Assembly: GCA_021927905.1 (NCBI GenBank)
Contig: BLLK01000075.1
Span: 496,001-560,000 of the forward strand
DNA from: Chaetoceros tenuissimus
Lineage: Eukaryota; Bacillariophyta; Thalassiosirophyceae; Chaetocerotales; Chaetocerotaceae
Direction: 5' to 3'
Length of the DNA stretch: 64,000 nucleotides
Below the pieces are notes generated by a model. The model did no database searches. It saw nothing but the letters and a program-made list of their open reading frames with translations, and was not told where the DNA came from. A program made the position numbers and the translations under genes. Every line of letters starts with the position of its first letter. Position 1 is the first letter of the stretch. Below, in pieces: positions 21,332 through 31,173 of this stretch.

Positions 21332-22834
21332 TTACCTCGTGCCCGAATATCTCACACAACCGTCTGGAGCTCTTGGTTGGATGCACCCATCGAATCTCAT
21401 CGTATTTGCAAACCGGAATTTAATTTTGGCAACAAAGAAAGTTGTTGGTTCAGAAGACCCTGACGGAATCCAGTCCTGCGTCGGGATCACCACGTCATAT
21501 CCACCTTCTACTTTGGTGGTTTCAAATTCAAGGAACCCTCCTTTAATGGATATCTTCGCATCGCCATGAACAGTAAGCGGACTGAAGTTGTATCCGTAGT
21601 CAGTGTTTGTCTTGTAGGTACCGACAAAGGCCTCAAGAGGATTAAGTTGTTCTTCACTCGAGCTAAGAGTTTCTGCCGCTTCAATCATGGCAGATGCCAT
21701 TAGATCAAGTCGTTCCAACCATACTGGGTCTTGATTCTGACATACGTTGGCACTTTGGTACAAACACATGGAATGCAAGTAATAAGTCTCCACCATGGCA
21801 CCGATCATGAGGGTTGAATAGCTGCCACGGAACCAAAGGACGCGCTCATCATAAGTGGGGAAGTTTGCTATAGCCCGATCGATGAATGTATCGAGGATGT
21901 ACTGGTTTGACCGGTCGCCGATGTCATTATTACAAGAGGAACAAGTATTCGAATATAGAAATCTAAAGATTGTAGAGGGCGCATGGGTGTCCTGACAAGA
22001 TTTACGAAACGCTTCTTCGTAGGCAATACGGGTCTCGGGAGTATGGTCCGGGTTCATGTAGTTCCTGTAGTCGTCCATCAGATCCTTCAAGTGGAAGTTG
22101 ATCCAGTTGTCGAGCTCTTGTTTGGCGAAACCTTCATTGATAACAATGGATAGCTCGTTGAATCCCTCTTGAATCAAATCTTGGATGTTTCTCAGTTGGC
22201 TATCGATGGAGTCAAATCTGTCAAAGACTTCATCGAACAACTCTTTGAACTCATCTTTAAACGCCTCTAGGTCAGACCTAGGATCACTACCACTGCCTCC
22301 ACCAAATAGTGAGGCCATGGTCGAGCCTATAGTGCAAACGTCTGCTAGGGAAGAAAGTGGACCCTGTTGGGCAGCCTGTCCGACAACCCTCTTGGCAAAT
22401 GGGAATTTCTTTGCGCCAAACGAAGCCAGTGTCGTCACTCCTCTCACCAACATGCCAAAAAGCAATCTGCGATCATCTTTGTTGTTGCTCTGAGGGATGA
22501 GACCACGTTGGTGACGAGAGTCGACATCGGAAAGGTCGGTGTAGTCTGCCAGTATTTCTTGCACATCTTTGAATTCTTCAACGACCATAGATAAGCCACC
22601 TGTGACGTTCACAAGGGCCACACCACATTTGTCCTCCAAAGCGAGAAGAGAAACCTTCAATGGGTCAGGAGTATCATCATCATCTTTTGATCCACTGTTC
22701 GCCACGAAGATGGCGGTGACAGCAATAGCAGAGATTACTAGGAGGATTCCAATTCTCTTGTACCAGCGACAGCGTCTGGTCCTATTGTATGAAGGATCAG
22801 GCAGAGATGAGGATGCTTTGACTTGTTTTTCCAT
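21332..22834 (-). CDS. type II membrane protein of unknown function, copy A
   Basis: A 500-residue protein. The start MEKQVKASSS at 22834 is chosen because it is the start shared with copy B, although the frame is open 16 codons upstream. Residues 20-30 are basic (RTRRCRWYKR), followed by one membrane span (IGILLVISAIAVTAIFVA, about residues 29-46). A long, probably extracellular or lumenal part follows. An Asp run follows the span. Residues about 150-190 are Gly/Ala-rich and hydrophobic, and residues 195-260 look like a long helical or coiled segment (LRNIQDLIQEGFNELSIVIN). Conserved Cys pairs occur (SNTCSSC). I recognise no family. It differs from copy B at roughly 5 per cent of residues. 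Confidence 0.75.
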   Translation of the reverse strand: MEKQVKASSSLPDPSYNRTRRCRWYKRIGILLVISAIAVTAIFVANSGSKDDDDTPDPLKVSLLALEDKCGVALVNVTGGLSMVVEEFKDVQEILADYTDLSDVDSRHQRGLIPQSNNKDDRRLLFGMLVRGVTTLASFGAKKFPFAKRVVGQAAQQGPLSSLADVCTIGSTMASLFGGGSGSDPRSDLEAFKDEFKELFDEVFDRFDSIDSQLRNIQDLIQEGFNELSIVINEGFAKQELDNWINFHLKDLMDDYRNYMNPDHTPETRIAYEEAFRKSCQDTHAPSTIFRFLYSNTCSSCNNDIGDRSNQYILDTFIDRAIANFPTYDERVLWFRGSYSTLMIGAMVETYYLHSMCLYQSANVCQNQDPVWLERLDLMASAMIEAAETLSSSEEQLNPLEAFVGTYKTNTDYGYNFSPLTVHGDAKISIKGGFLEFETTKVEGGYDVVIPTQDWIPSGSSEPTTFFVAKIKFRFANTMRFDGCIQPRAPDGCVRYSGTR

Positions 22835-23880
22835 TATTGCTACTACACTGTATCTGTTGGTATGTATGTGTTGGGAATACAACTAGAGCTTATTGATGAG
22901 TAATTGATGTATTGGAACCTTTTTTTCAATCTGTAGTTAAAGAAATAATGATATCATCTGAGAGTGCTCTTTGTGATCATGGATCACAGCTTCTCGTGCC
23001 TTGCTTGATCTAAAGTGAACATCCATGACCATATTTCATTATCTACGACCATAATTCTGACAGCATATTCTTTGAAACGACAATCGCATCCCTTACAATG
23101 CAAATATACTTCAAGTACGATCACTCTGACATGGTTATGAGAGATTATCTATGACCACTTTTGCATCGTCGCCTCTCGCTCACATGATCTCTCGCTCGCG
23201 CACACGATATCATCATGTGGTTGCTCAACTAGCTGACTACCTAGTTCTTGTTTTGTATGCTAAACAGCCTCTTCATTTTACTGTCTTTAAGCTATAAAAT
23301 GCTGATGTGGCAGCCAGATGTAGAAATATAAGAACGTACATCATCTGTTATCAACCATGAATAAATATAGTCTGCTGTGATGCTATCAATGTTGTTGTTG
23401 AATTGAGTGGTGCGGTTTGCGGTTGTCTTTTTTCCTATGCTTTACTGTACGTATTAGAGATACCACATAATAACGGCTGCATACCGACATTACAAATTAT
23501 CATTATTTGAATTTTCGAGTATTCGTATATTAAAAATATTAAGTTTCATAGTTATTTTGCAATGTTTATAACAGGAAACTTCATCATTATAATTTGTCTG
23601 CCTTTGAAGAGGTTCTGTAGTCAGGGATCATCTTTCAATGATTTGGATTCGAAATGTAACTATATACACAGAATGTTCATTGAAGATTGGAGGCAATCTA
23701 TCAATATCATTGTTTTTTTTTATTTTACATGTATACATCTAGTTGGGCACGGCATAGGACGTTTAATTCTACCAGTTAGTCCATCCTCATAAGATTGGAC
23801 AAGAAGAATCATATCATAGTCTTTGTTGTTTCATTTGAAATCTTCTCTTGCTTTTGAAAAGTGACTTGCCTGATGTCATT
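22835..23880. other. upstream region of membrane protein A, no gene seen
   Basis: The duplication with unit B extends to about 23217. A 20-bp stretch TAACGGCTGCATACCGACAT at 23471-23490 recurs near 42386-42405 beside the other DUF6824/CHAT pair. Confidence 0.5.
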
Positions 23881-24960
23881 TTAATTTTCAAATACATTTT
23901 GAAATTCATGACCTGGTGAAAGGTCTTCATCCATATCTTCATACATATCGTCGTCAAAAAGGGACATCTGCATAGACCAGTTGTCATATTCCTCACTTTC
24001 ATCGTTCGAAGTAGGAATATCGGAGCCAACACTAGTACTTTGATCGGCCAACATGAGCTGTGTCATCTCGTCAACAGAGCCGTTTGGAATATCCTCCATA
24101 GCAAGCATCTGTAGCTCTACATCGACGCTATCCTGGGCAGGAACAGCATTCATCTGAATTTCTGGTACATGAAATTGGGCTTCTGCAAGAGGAAGTCCAA
24201 TCGCTACATGTTCATTGGTTACATCTAATGCTGGTTGAATTCCTGGAGGAGGTAGAGGATTGTGAGGAACATCATCAGCACCAGCTGCATGATTCATCAG
24301 AAGGAGAGGATCGTAGTATACAACACCAGCACCAGTTGCAATATTAAGAAGAGGGATTTCTTCCACATTATTAATCTCAGGAGGATTCACAGCGATATTG
24401 CCAATTGTATTACCTGCAGCAACTACGTTTTCCTCTGGAATAGGGCGTTGGGCGTCTCCAACACCTTGATCAGCATCAAGGGGAGGTAGATTTTTGCAAA
24501 TGTAATCTCCGATTGCTTGAGCAATTTTAACTCTTACTTTGCTGAATCCTTGTTGATTGGTCGTATCATATGCAAAGTACTGGTTACCACGCTCACTGTC
24601 ACACTGGACAAAGATGAATCCATCTGCGATAAGATTCTTCACAATTGTTTTTGTAAGGCTCGTCTTTTCTCTCCTGTTAATGACTGGGATAGCTTGATAA
24701 GCTTGAGCATTATTAGCAATATTTTCACGATAGAGAACTTGTCCAGCATGGTTAAACACATGGTTGTGTCTTTCAAAATTGATTCAGAAATCGTTAGCAA
24801 ACATATCATATGCTTCTTTGCTTTGAAATAGAATTCAAAATAATCAATCTGCTCACCCTATGTAAAATATAATCACTCTTTCACCATTCGCCTGAATGAA
24901 GTCATCAATGGTGCGAACGTGCTCCAAGTAGTAAGCAATGGATTCATTGTCGTAGATCAT
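23881..24960 (-). CDS. DUF6824-like protein, two exons, unit A
   Basis: Exons 24960-24857 and 24769-23881 are joined by an 87-bp phase-2 intron (GTGAGC...GAAAG). The joined reading RVIIFYIG-HNHVFNHAGQVL, then YRENIAN, aligns with VLVFERGPVSNRSHFYRQ of the gene at 5307. It is followed by TKTIVKNLIADGFIFVQ, NQYFAYDTTNQQGFSKVRVK and IAQAIGDYI. The start at 24960 (MIYDNESIAYYLEHVRTIDD) is my choice. The frame is open further, to 25044. Residues from about 140 on are Pro/Asn/Asp/Met-rich and acidic, probably disordered. It has a close relative in unit B at 41347. The DUF6824 name is from memory. Function unknown. Confidence 0.66.
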
Positions 24961-25180
24961 GTTGTAGTAATTATCTGTTCCTAGCGACTTTATAGTAACA
25001 AATATATGTGCAGATGAACGATGGATTAAACCAGTGTTTTGCACCTTTAGTAATTTATGTCATGATGAATGATCTGAGAAAATGGAGCAGAACCCTCATT
25101 TTGTTTCATAAAGTGAGGATGGCTTCGACTAGGTTGAATAGTTTGTGTTGGTTTGTGTTGGTTTGGAATGTCTTCGGATA

Positions 25181-25379
25181 TGCTACGTCACAGACAATAG
25201 GCCTTTTACTGATGGCCGTCATTGGCTTGTAGAACTTCGAAGAAGAAAGAATCTCTTTGAATCTAAAATGAGAAGCCTTTTGACAAATTCGTTCTTTCCT
25301 CATCATTGCCTAATGCTTATAAATAAAATAACTCACCAAATCAATCCCATTAACTACAATTGATTCCCTGGTTGCATCA
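25181..25379 (+). repeat. 5' LTR of the gypsy element
   Basis: A 199-bp repeat starting TGCTACGTCA and ending GGTTGCATCA, matching 30211-30409. It holds an AATAAA-type signal near its end. Confidence 0.93.
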
Positions 25380-25400
25380 TTATGATCATAGATTACAATC

Positions 25401-26508
25401 ATGGAAAGTAAACAACTTATTATTAATCCCCCAATTCCGTATGAGTACAAAGTGGATGAATCCAAATTTCCACTTGCCAAGGTTTCCCAAAATTTTGATG
25501 ATGGTTCCACTGTGACTGAAAAACTCTATTGTTTCTCAGGTAACGGTGATGTATCTACTTCAAGCCCTGAAGCTTTCTTCGTATTTGAGGATGAATACAA
25601 AAGCAGAACTGAACGTCTCTTGTGGGACGACAACGACCGTTTTGATAATCTACCTCGTGTATTGCAAGGAAGCGCCAAAGTTACTTGGACAGACGAGATT
25701 GTGACTGATAATGCAATCGTGTCTGCGCCAGCTCAATAAAAATATAAGCTCGCAATTAAGAAACTTACTGAAACGTTCTGTGGAGGAGATGCTTCTGGAG
25801 ATGTTCAAAGATGCTTCTGGAGATGTTCAACGTGATGCATTCTGGAACTCTCCAATTTTCCGTAAACACAAAGATGAAGATATGTTCCAATACCTCAATC
25901 GTATGAATCGTATTTTTCATTTGGATGCTCGTCTTCTGCACAAGATGTATCCAAACGATTTGAATGATCAAGAAAAGAAACGTATCATCTTCAAGGGTGT
26001 CCCTTATCAATGGAAAGAAAACTTCCGTCATACTGGCATGGACCTTGCTGACATTACCATGAAGGAGCTCGTGAACTATATGCAGAAAGAAAAGCAAGCT
26101 GCTGATCTTCACGATGCAAATCGTACTAAGAATCGCCAGCAAGAGATGCGCAAGATTACTGGGCACAGACGATCTCGCAAGAGAAAGTCCCAGTCAACCA
26201 ATGACGAAGATAAGGAAGAAAAAACCGATGAGGGTTACAATCAGTGCCGTAAACATCCTCAGAATAAGCACACATGGGAGGAATGTTTCCTAAATCCTCG
26301 TAATCCGAATAACAAGCTCAACAACAAGCGCCAGAAGAAAAGTAAGTTCCATTCTTCACGCAATAACAATGCTACTGCTAACAATGGTAATAATCAGAAC
26401 AATAATCAGCCTCCTGTAGCAGAACAGAGAGCAGCTGAAAGCAACAACAATCAATCTCCACCTACATCAACAGATGCAGGTGCAACCGTAGATAATATCT
26501 GGGGATAA
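25401..26508 (+). CDS. gag-like region of the gypsy element
   Basis: A region with a basic, Asn/Gln-rich C-terminal part and a C/H motif of the form C-x2-H-x4-H-x4-C (CRKHPQNKHTWEEC), as expected of a retrotransposon capsid/nucleocapsid gene. It lies between the 5' LTR and pol. Confidence 0.6.
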
Positions 26509-26739
26509 AGAGATTGAGGTCGATGGATATCGTTGCTAGAGTCATCGATTTAAGCGTTGCATCATGTCTTATGGAACTCATTGCACGAGTCATAGACGAA
26601 ATGTTGTCAGAACTATGCATGGTAGACAACGATATATATATATATATAAAATTAAATCAAAATAAACAAAAAAAAAAAAAAGAGAGATCTCTAACATAAC
26701 ATTTTTATATTATTCATAGCTCACGACTTTGACGTCGAA

Positions 26740-29700
26740 ATGAGAGATACTTCAACAGGAATAATGAATCCAGCACTTGATATTAATGACGACTTTTGGC
26801 AAGAACCAACTGATTGTTTAATGCTTGACCAAGAAAGTCTTATGTGGAAGGAGTATATCAACTCTCCACGAAAGTATAACTTAAGGGAATTCCTGTTTGA
26901 TCCAACTGTAAGAGTTGAGGTGAACTCACTTCAAAAGGTCGATCAAATGAAAATGACCAATCGAAATCCAGTTACGTTGATCTTACCAAAGTTAATCAAC
27001 GGCATGTCCGATGTAAAACTAATGCGAGGACTGATAGATTCTGGTTCAGATAAAACTGCAATAGTAAGAGCTGCATTGCCATCAGGATGTCCACTTACTG
27101 AAATTCCAGCTGAAAGTTTCCTTGGATTTGGTGGCATGGCCACAATCCATGAGAAGGTCACACTGCAACAAGTCATTTTGCCGGAGTTCTCAAGAAGTCT
27201 CCAGATTGAGTCGTTTGACGCAGTTGTGATGGATGGTCGATCCAATTACGACATTATTTTGGGTCGAGATTTCCTCCAGAAAATTGGATTAATTCTGGAC
27301 TTCGAAAATCTTCAAATTAAATGGATGAATATGGAAATTTCAATGAAACCAGCAAGATACTGGAATACCTTAGAAAATGTACAAATAGCTTTTGCAGAAT
27401 ATACAGATGAAGCAGATGAAGAACCTAACGATGGTTACGCTGCAGCTATTCTGCCGTCAAAGTATGACGATGTATCGCCAGATGTAATTGCTGCAAAACA
27501 AACTCATCTGGATAAAGAAAAGCAGCAAGATCTTGAAAAGGTACTGCATCAATTTCCTACCTTATTCAATGGCAAACTTAAGCAGTTTAAGGGAGAAGAA
27601 GTGCATCTAACTTTAAAAAAGGATGCTAAACCGGTCCAATCAAAACCTTATAAAGTACCATTTCTGCATCGGCAAGTCTTCAAGAATGAACTTGACCGCT
27701 TAGTAGAAGAAGGTGTTATGGAAAAGGCCCCAAGAAGCGAATGGGTTGCTCCAACCTTTATTATACCCAAAAAGGATGGCCGTGTTCGCTGGGTAAGCGA
27801 TTTTCGTGAACTTAATAAAAATCTGATTCGCAAGCAATATACACTGCCGAGAATTCATGACATTTTTGAACGCCGTAATGGATACAAATATTTCACCAAG
27901 CTTGATATAAGCATGCAATATTATACATTTAAACTCGACAAGGCAAGCTCAATGCTTTGCACAATTGCTACGCCATTTGGTCTTTATCGCTACTTACGTC
28001 TACCAATGGGTATACTCGAGAGTCCTGATATTGCTCAAGAGATTATGGAACGTCTTCTTGCCAATTGCGATTGTGAAGTCTACATAGATGACATTGGTAT
28101 TTTTAGTAAAACTTGGAAGGAACATATTGCAAAATTGAATAAAATCCTTCACATTCTTCAAGACGCAAATTTTACAATAAACCCATTGAAATGCGAATGG
28201 GCTGTACAAGAGACAGATTGGTTAGGCCACTGGTTAACTCCTGTAGGTATTAAACCATGGGAAAAGAAAATTAAGCCCTTGCTAGCGTTGCCAAAGCCAA
28301 GAACAACGAAAGAAGTCAAGAGTTTCCTTGGCGCCGTTAATTTCTACAAAGATATGTGGAAAAGACGGTCGCATCTCCAACAACCGCTTACTGAGTTGCT
28401 TAAAAAGGGTTCCTTTAAATGGGGACCTGCGCAAGACAAAGCTTTTGAGCAAATCAAAGCTCTAATGGCTAGTGATGTTTTACTGTACTATCCCGACCAT
28501 AACAAGGCTTTCCACATCTATACTGATAGCAGTGACTACCAACTTGGTAGCTCAATTGCTCAGTACGATGATGACGGAATACTTCACCCTGTTGCATATT
28601 TTTCTCGCAAATTGAATAGTGCACAAATGAACTACACAGTGGGAGATAAAGAATTTCTCTCTATTTTTGAGACCTTACGTACTTATCGAACCATGTTACT
28701 TGGAGCCGAAATTCATCTTTATACAGATCATCAGAATCTGACATTCAAAAATATTAATTCACAGCGAATTCTTCGTTGGAGAATGTATATTGAAGAATAC
28801 GGTCCAAAATTACATTTTATTCCAGGCGAAACTAATACCTTAGCTGACTACTTCTCTCGTGTCGAACTCAATCAGCAAGTCATGGAGGAGAAGAGTCCTG
28901 GTCCAACTACGGAAGTAGTAGATTCTTATTATCAAGACATTGTAAATGATGACTGGAGATTGGCCGAATGTCTTCTTCCGATTTCAGATGCTTTCATTAA
29001 CGTTCAAGAAAACGCACTATATCCAATGAACTTTGATCGCATTCAATTGGCTCAACAAAGAGATGCAAGTCTACAACAGTTGCGACAACAGAAACCTCAA
29101 GAATATGTATTACGCCAGACTGGACAACATAATCTTATCTATCATCGAGAAAGAATATTTATTCCACAAACATATGCTCCTCGTATTATTCGCTGGTATC
29201 ACAATGCTCTTAACCATCCAGGAATACAGAAATTATTGAACAACTTTAATCAACATTTCTTCAGTCCAAAGGTAATCCAAGTTGTAACTGATGTTGTTTC
29301 TAACTGTGAATTTTGTCAACGAAATAAAACAAGTAACGTTCAATACGGACATTTACCTCCAAGGAATGTTACTATGCAACCATGGCATACAGTAGCAGTA
29401 GATCTCATTGGTCCTTGGAAAATGAAGATACAAGGAATAGATGTTGAATTTCGTGCCTTGACTATCGTTGATAATGATACGAATCTATTGGAAGCAGTAC
29501 GAATTGAAAATACTAGAGCTCAACATATTGCTGATCTTTTCGAAAATACATGGCTTTCCAGATATCCAAGACCTGTCAAGTGTATCCATGATAAAGGTAC
29601 TGAATTTACTGGATCTGAGTTCCAACAAATGTTACAAAGATTTCACATTCGACCTTCACAAATAACTACGAAGAATCCTCAAGGTAATTCGATCTGTGAA

Positions 29701-30177
29701 AGGATACATCAGACAATGCTTAATCAGATACGTTCTTTGCTACGCCAAAATCCTCCTAATGATATCAATCAAGCAAATCATGTTATCGATACGCTACTTG
29801 CAAATACCGTCTATGCATTACGAACATCGCTTCACTCTTCATTGAATGCTTCACCAGGAGCTCTTGCATTTCAAAGAGACATGATATTGAATATGCCCTT
29901 CATTGCAGATTTAAATAACATTCGCAATAGAAGACAAGAGATTGTAAACAGAAGCAATGATAGAGAAAATGCAAATAGACTGGATTATAATTATCAAGTA
30001 GGTGATTGGATACTAATTCGCTCCGATGCTCATCAAGTAGTACAAAAGCTCGAAGAACGATGGTTTGGACCCTTCCAAATTACTCAAGTTCATGTAAATG
30101 GAAATGTTACTATTCGTCGTCGACCTGGAGTTGTTGAACGCATTAACATTAGAAGAATTAAACCATATCGTCAATGA
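26740..30177 (+). CDS. pol polyprotein of the gypsy element
   Basis: A single long frame with, in order: aspartic protease (LIDSGSDKTAIV), reverse transcriptase (KLDISMQYY, RLPMGI, YIDDIGIF), RNase H (IYTDSSDYQLGSS, YTDHQN), an integrase zinc finger (H-x-H...CEFC) and an integrase core (AVDLIGPW, IHDKGTEFTG, NPQGNSICERIH). It ends in a GPF module. This order is diagnostic of Ty3/gypsy. Confidence 0.93.
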   Translation: MRDTSTGIMNPALDINDDFWQEPTDCLMLDQESLMWKEYINSPRKYNLREFLFDPTVRVEVNSLQKVDQMKMTNRNPVTLILPKLINGMSDVKLMRGLIDSGSDKTAIVRAALPSGCPLTEIPAESFLGFGGMATIHEKVTLQQVILPEFSRSLQIESFDAVVMDGRSNYDIILGRDFLQKIGLILDFENLQIKWMNMEISMKPARYWNTLENVQIAFAEYTDEADEEPNDGYAAAILPSKYDDVSPDVIAAKQTHLDKEKQQDLEKVLHQFPTLFNGKLKQFKGEEVHLTLKKDAKPVQSKPYKVPFLHRQVFKNELDRLVEEGVMEKAPRSEWVAPTFIIPKKDGRVRWVSDFRELNKNLIRKQYTLPRIHDIFERRNGYKYFTKLDISMQYYTFKLDKASSMLCTIATPFGLYRYLRLPMGILESPDIAQEIMERLLANCDCEVYIDDIGIFSKTWKEHIAKLNKILHILQDANFTINPLKCEWAVQETDWLGHWLTPVGIKPWEKKIKPLLALPKPRTTKEVKSFLGAVNFYKDMWKRRSHLQQPLTELLKKGSFKWGPAQDKAFEQIKALMASDVLLYYPDHNKAFHIYTDSSDYQLGSSIAQYDDDGILHPVAYFSRKLNSAQMNYTVGDKEFLSIFETLRTYRTMLLGAEIHLYTDHQNLTFKNINSQRILRWRMYIEEYGPKLHFIPGETNTLADYFSRVELNQQVMEEKSPGPTTEVVDSYYQDIVNDDWRLAECLLPISDAFINVQENALYPMNFDRIQLAQQRDASLQQLRQQKPQEYVLRQTGQHNLIYHRERIFIPQTYAPRIIRWYHNALNHPGIQKLLNNFNQHFFSPKVIQVVTDVVSNCEFCQRNKTSNVQYGHLPPRNVTMQPWHTVAVDLIGPWKMKIQGIDVEFRALTIVDNDTNLLEAVRIENTRAQHIADLFENTWLSRYPRPVKCIHDKGTEFTGSEFQQMLQRFHIRPSQITTKNPQGNSICERIHQTMLNQIRSLLRQNPPNDINQANHVIDTLLANTVYALRTSLHSSLNASPGALAFQRDMILNMPFIADLNNIRNRRQEIVNRSNDRENANRLDYNYQVGDWILIRSDAHQVVQKLEERWFGPFQITQVHVNGNVTIRRRPGVVERINIRRIKPYRQ

Positions 30178-30210
30178 TTCTCATACAATGACAATCATGG
30201 AGGAGAAGAG

Positions 30211-30409
30211 TGCTACGTCACAGACAATAGGCCTTTTACTGATGGCCGTCATTGGCTTGTAGAACTTCGAAGAAGAAAGAATCTCTTTGAATCTAAAATG
30301 AGAAGCCTTTTGACAAATTCGTTCTTTCCTCATCATTGCCTAATGCTTATAAATAAAATAACTCACCAAATCAATCCCATTAACTACAATTGATTCCCTG
30401 GTTGCATCA
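30211..30409 (+). repeat. 3' LTR of the gypsy element
   Basis: Identical by eye to the 5' LTR. It is followed by the GGATA target duplication. Confidence 0.93.
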
Positions 30410-31173
30410 GGATAGGATGTCCAGCTAAACTAGTGTGACAAAACCATTCGGAAAATACAAACACGACCTACTAAGGCTAGCTAGATTTGATACACAATTG
30501 GCTATTCAATGTGACGTCGTTCTTTCCCCCTGTTTTGCTGTGTGATAGTGATACCTTAGGTACCATCACCTAAAGAGGTGTTCTAGCTATCTGCTGATCC
30601 TCTGTGATAGAGCACAAAGCAGAATCAAGTCCACTAAGATAGTCTTCTAGAGATAGGATCGAGAACAAGAGATGCTGTGAAAGAGGACTCTGTGGTGCGG
30701 TCAGTTTCGTGTGAGCGAACGACGAAGAAGAATAGGAAGCGATGACCACTGCGAGTGCTTCCCTGCTGGCTGGCTGGCTGCTGGTAGAAGCCTTCTAGTT
30801 TACTTCAAGCACTGTTGCCTCTTCAAGTAAAGAGATATATTGATGAGGACAAGCAGTATTGGCTAGCTGGAAATATCAAATATGAGAGGACGACGGAGGT
30901 TATTCTGTATCGAAAGGAAAAGAGAAGAAGCTCCTGCTATCTCCTCCTCCTGATTCTTTTCTCTTCCGGACAGAGCTTTCCGTCCTGATTGAAGGCTGCA
31001 TGCAAGGTCTTGGAGATAAGATGTCAAATAAAGATGAGATTGACGATATTCAAATGACATTCTTGAATTGAAAAGTGAAGAGGAGAACTTACAGAGTTGT
31101 TGATTGAATTCAAGTTGAATTCTTAATTTAATTGGAGGAGAAGTTGTTGATTTCTACGTATTTTCTTTTGTGT
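30410..31173. other. intergenic, original flank of the retrotransposon
   Basis: I see no convincing gene. It separates the element from the 3' end of the giant Roco gene. Confidence 0.4.

Larger units (their letters stand above)
20601..23217. repeat. segmental duplication, copy A (partner 38053-40650)
   Basis: About 2.6 kb repeat with high identity at 38053-40650. It contains the 49228-type fragment, its 3' flank, the type II membrane protein gene and its upstream region. Differences are scattered substitutions and small indels (for example the GAT-repeat length in the membrane protein). Confidence 0.85.
25181..30409 (+). mobile_element. Ty3/gypsy LTR retrotransposon, looks whole or nearly so, very recent
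   Basis: A 5229-bp element with two 199-bp LTRs (TG...CA) that I read as identical base for base, flanked by a 5-bp target duplication GGATA (25176-25180 and 30410-30414). Identical LTRs mean a very recent insertion. The order protease, reverse transcriptase, RNase H, integrase places it in Ty3/gypsy, and it ends in a GPF-type integrase tail without a chromodomain I can see. A purine-rich tract GGAGGAGAAGAG touches the 3' LTR. It lies between the DUF6824-like gene and the giant Roco gene of unit A. Unit B has no element there. Confidence 0.93.

Noticed and set aside
21332-22834. assigning the membrane protein to a pore-forming family because of its helical middle part
   Set aside because: The resemblance is only to general helical pattern. 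No motif supports it.
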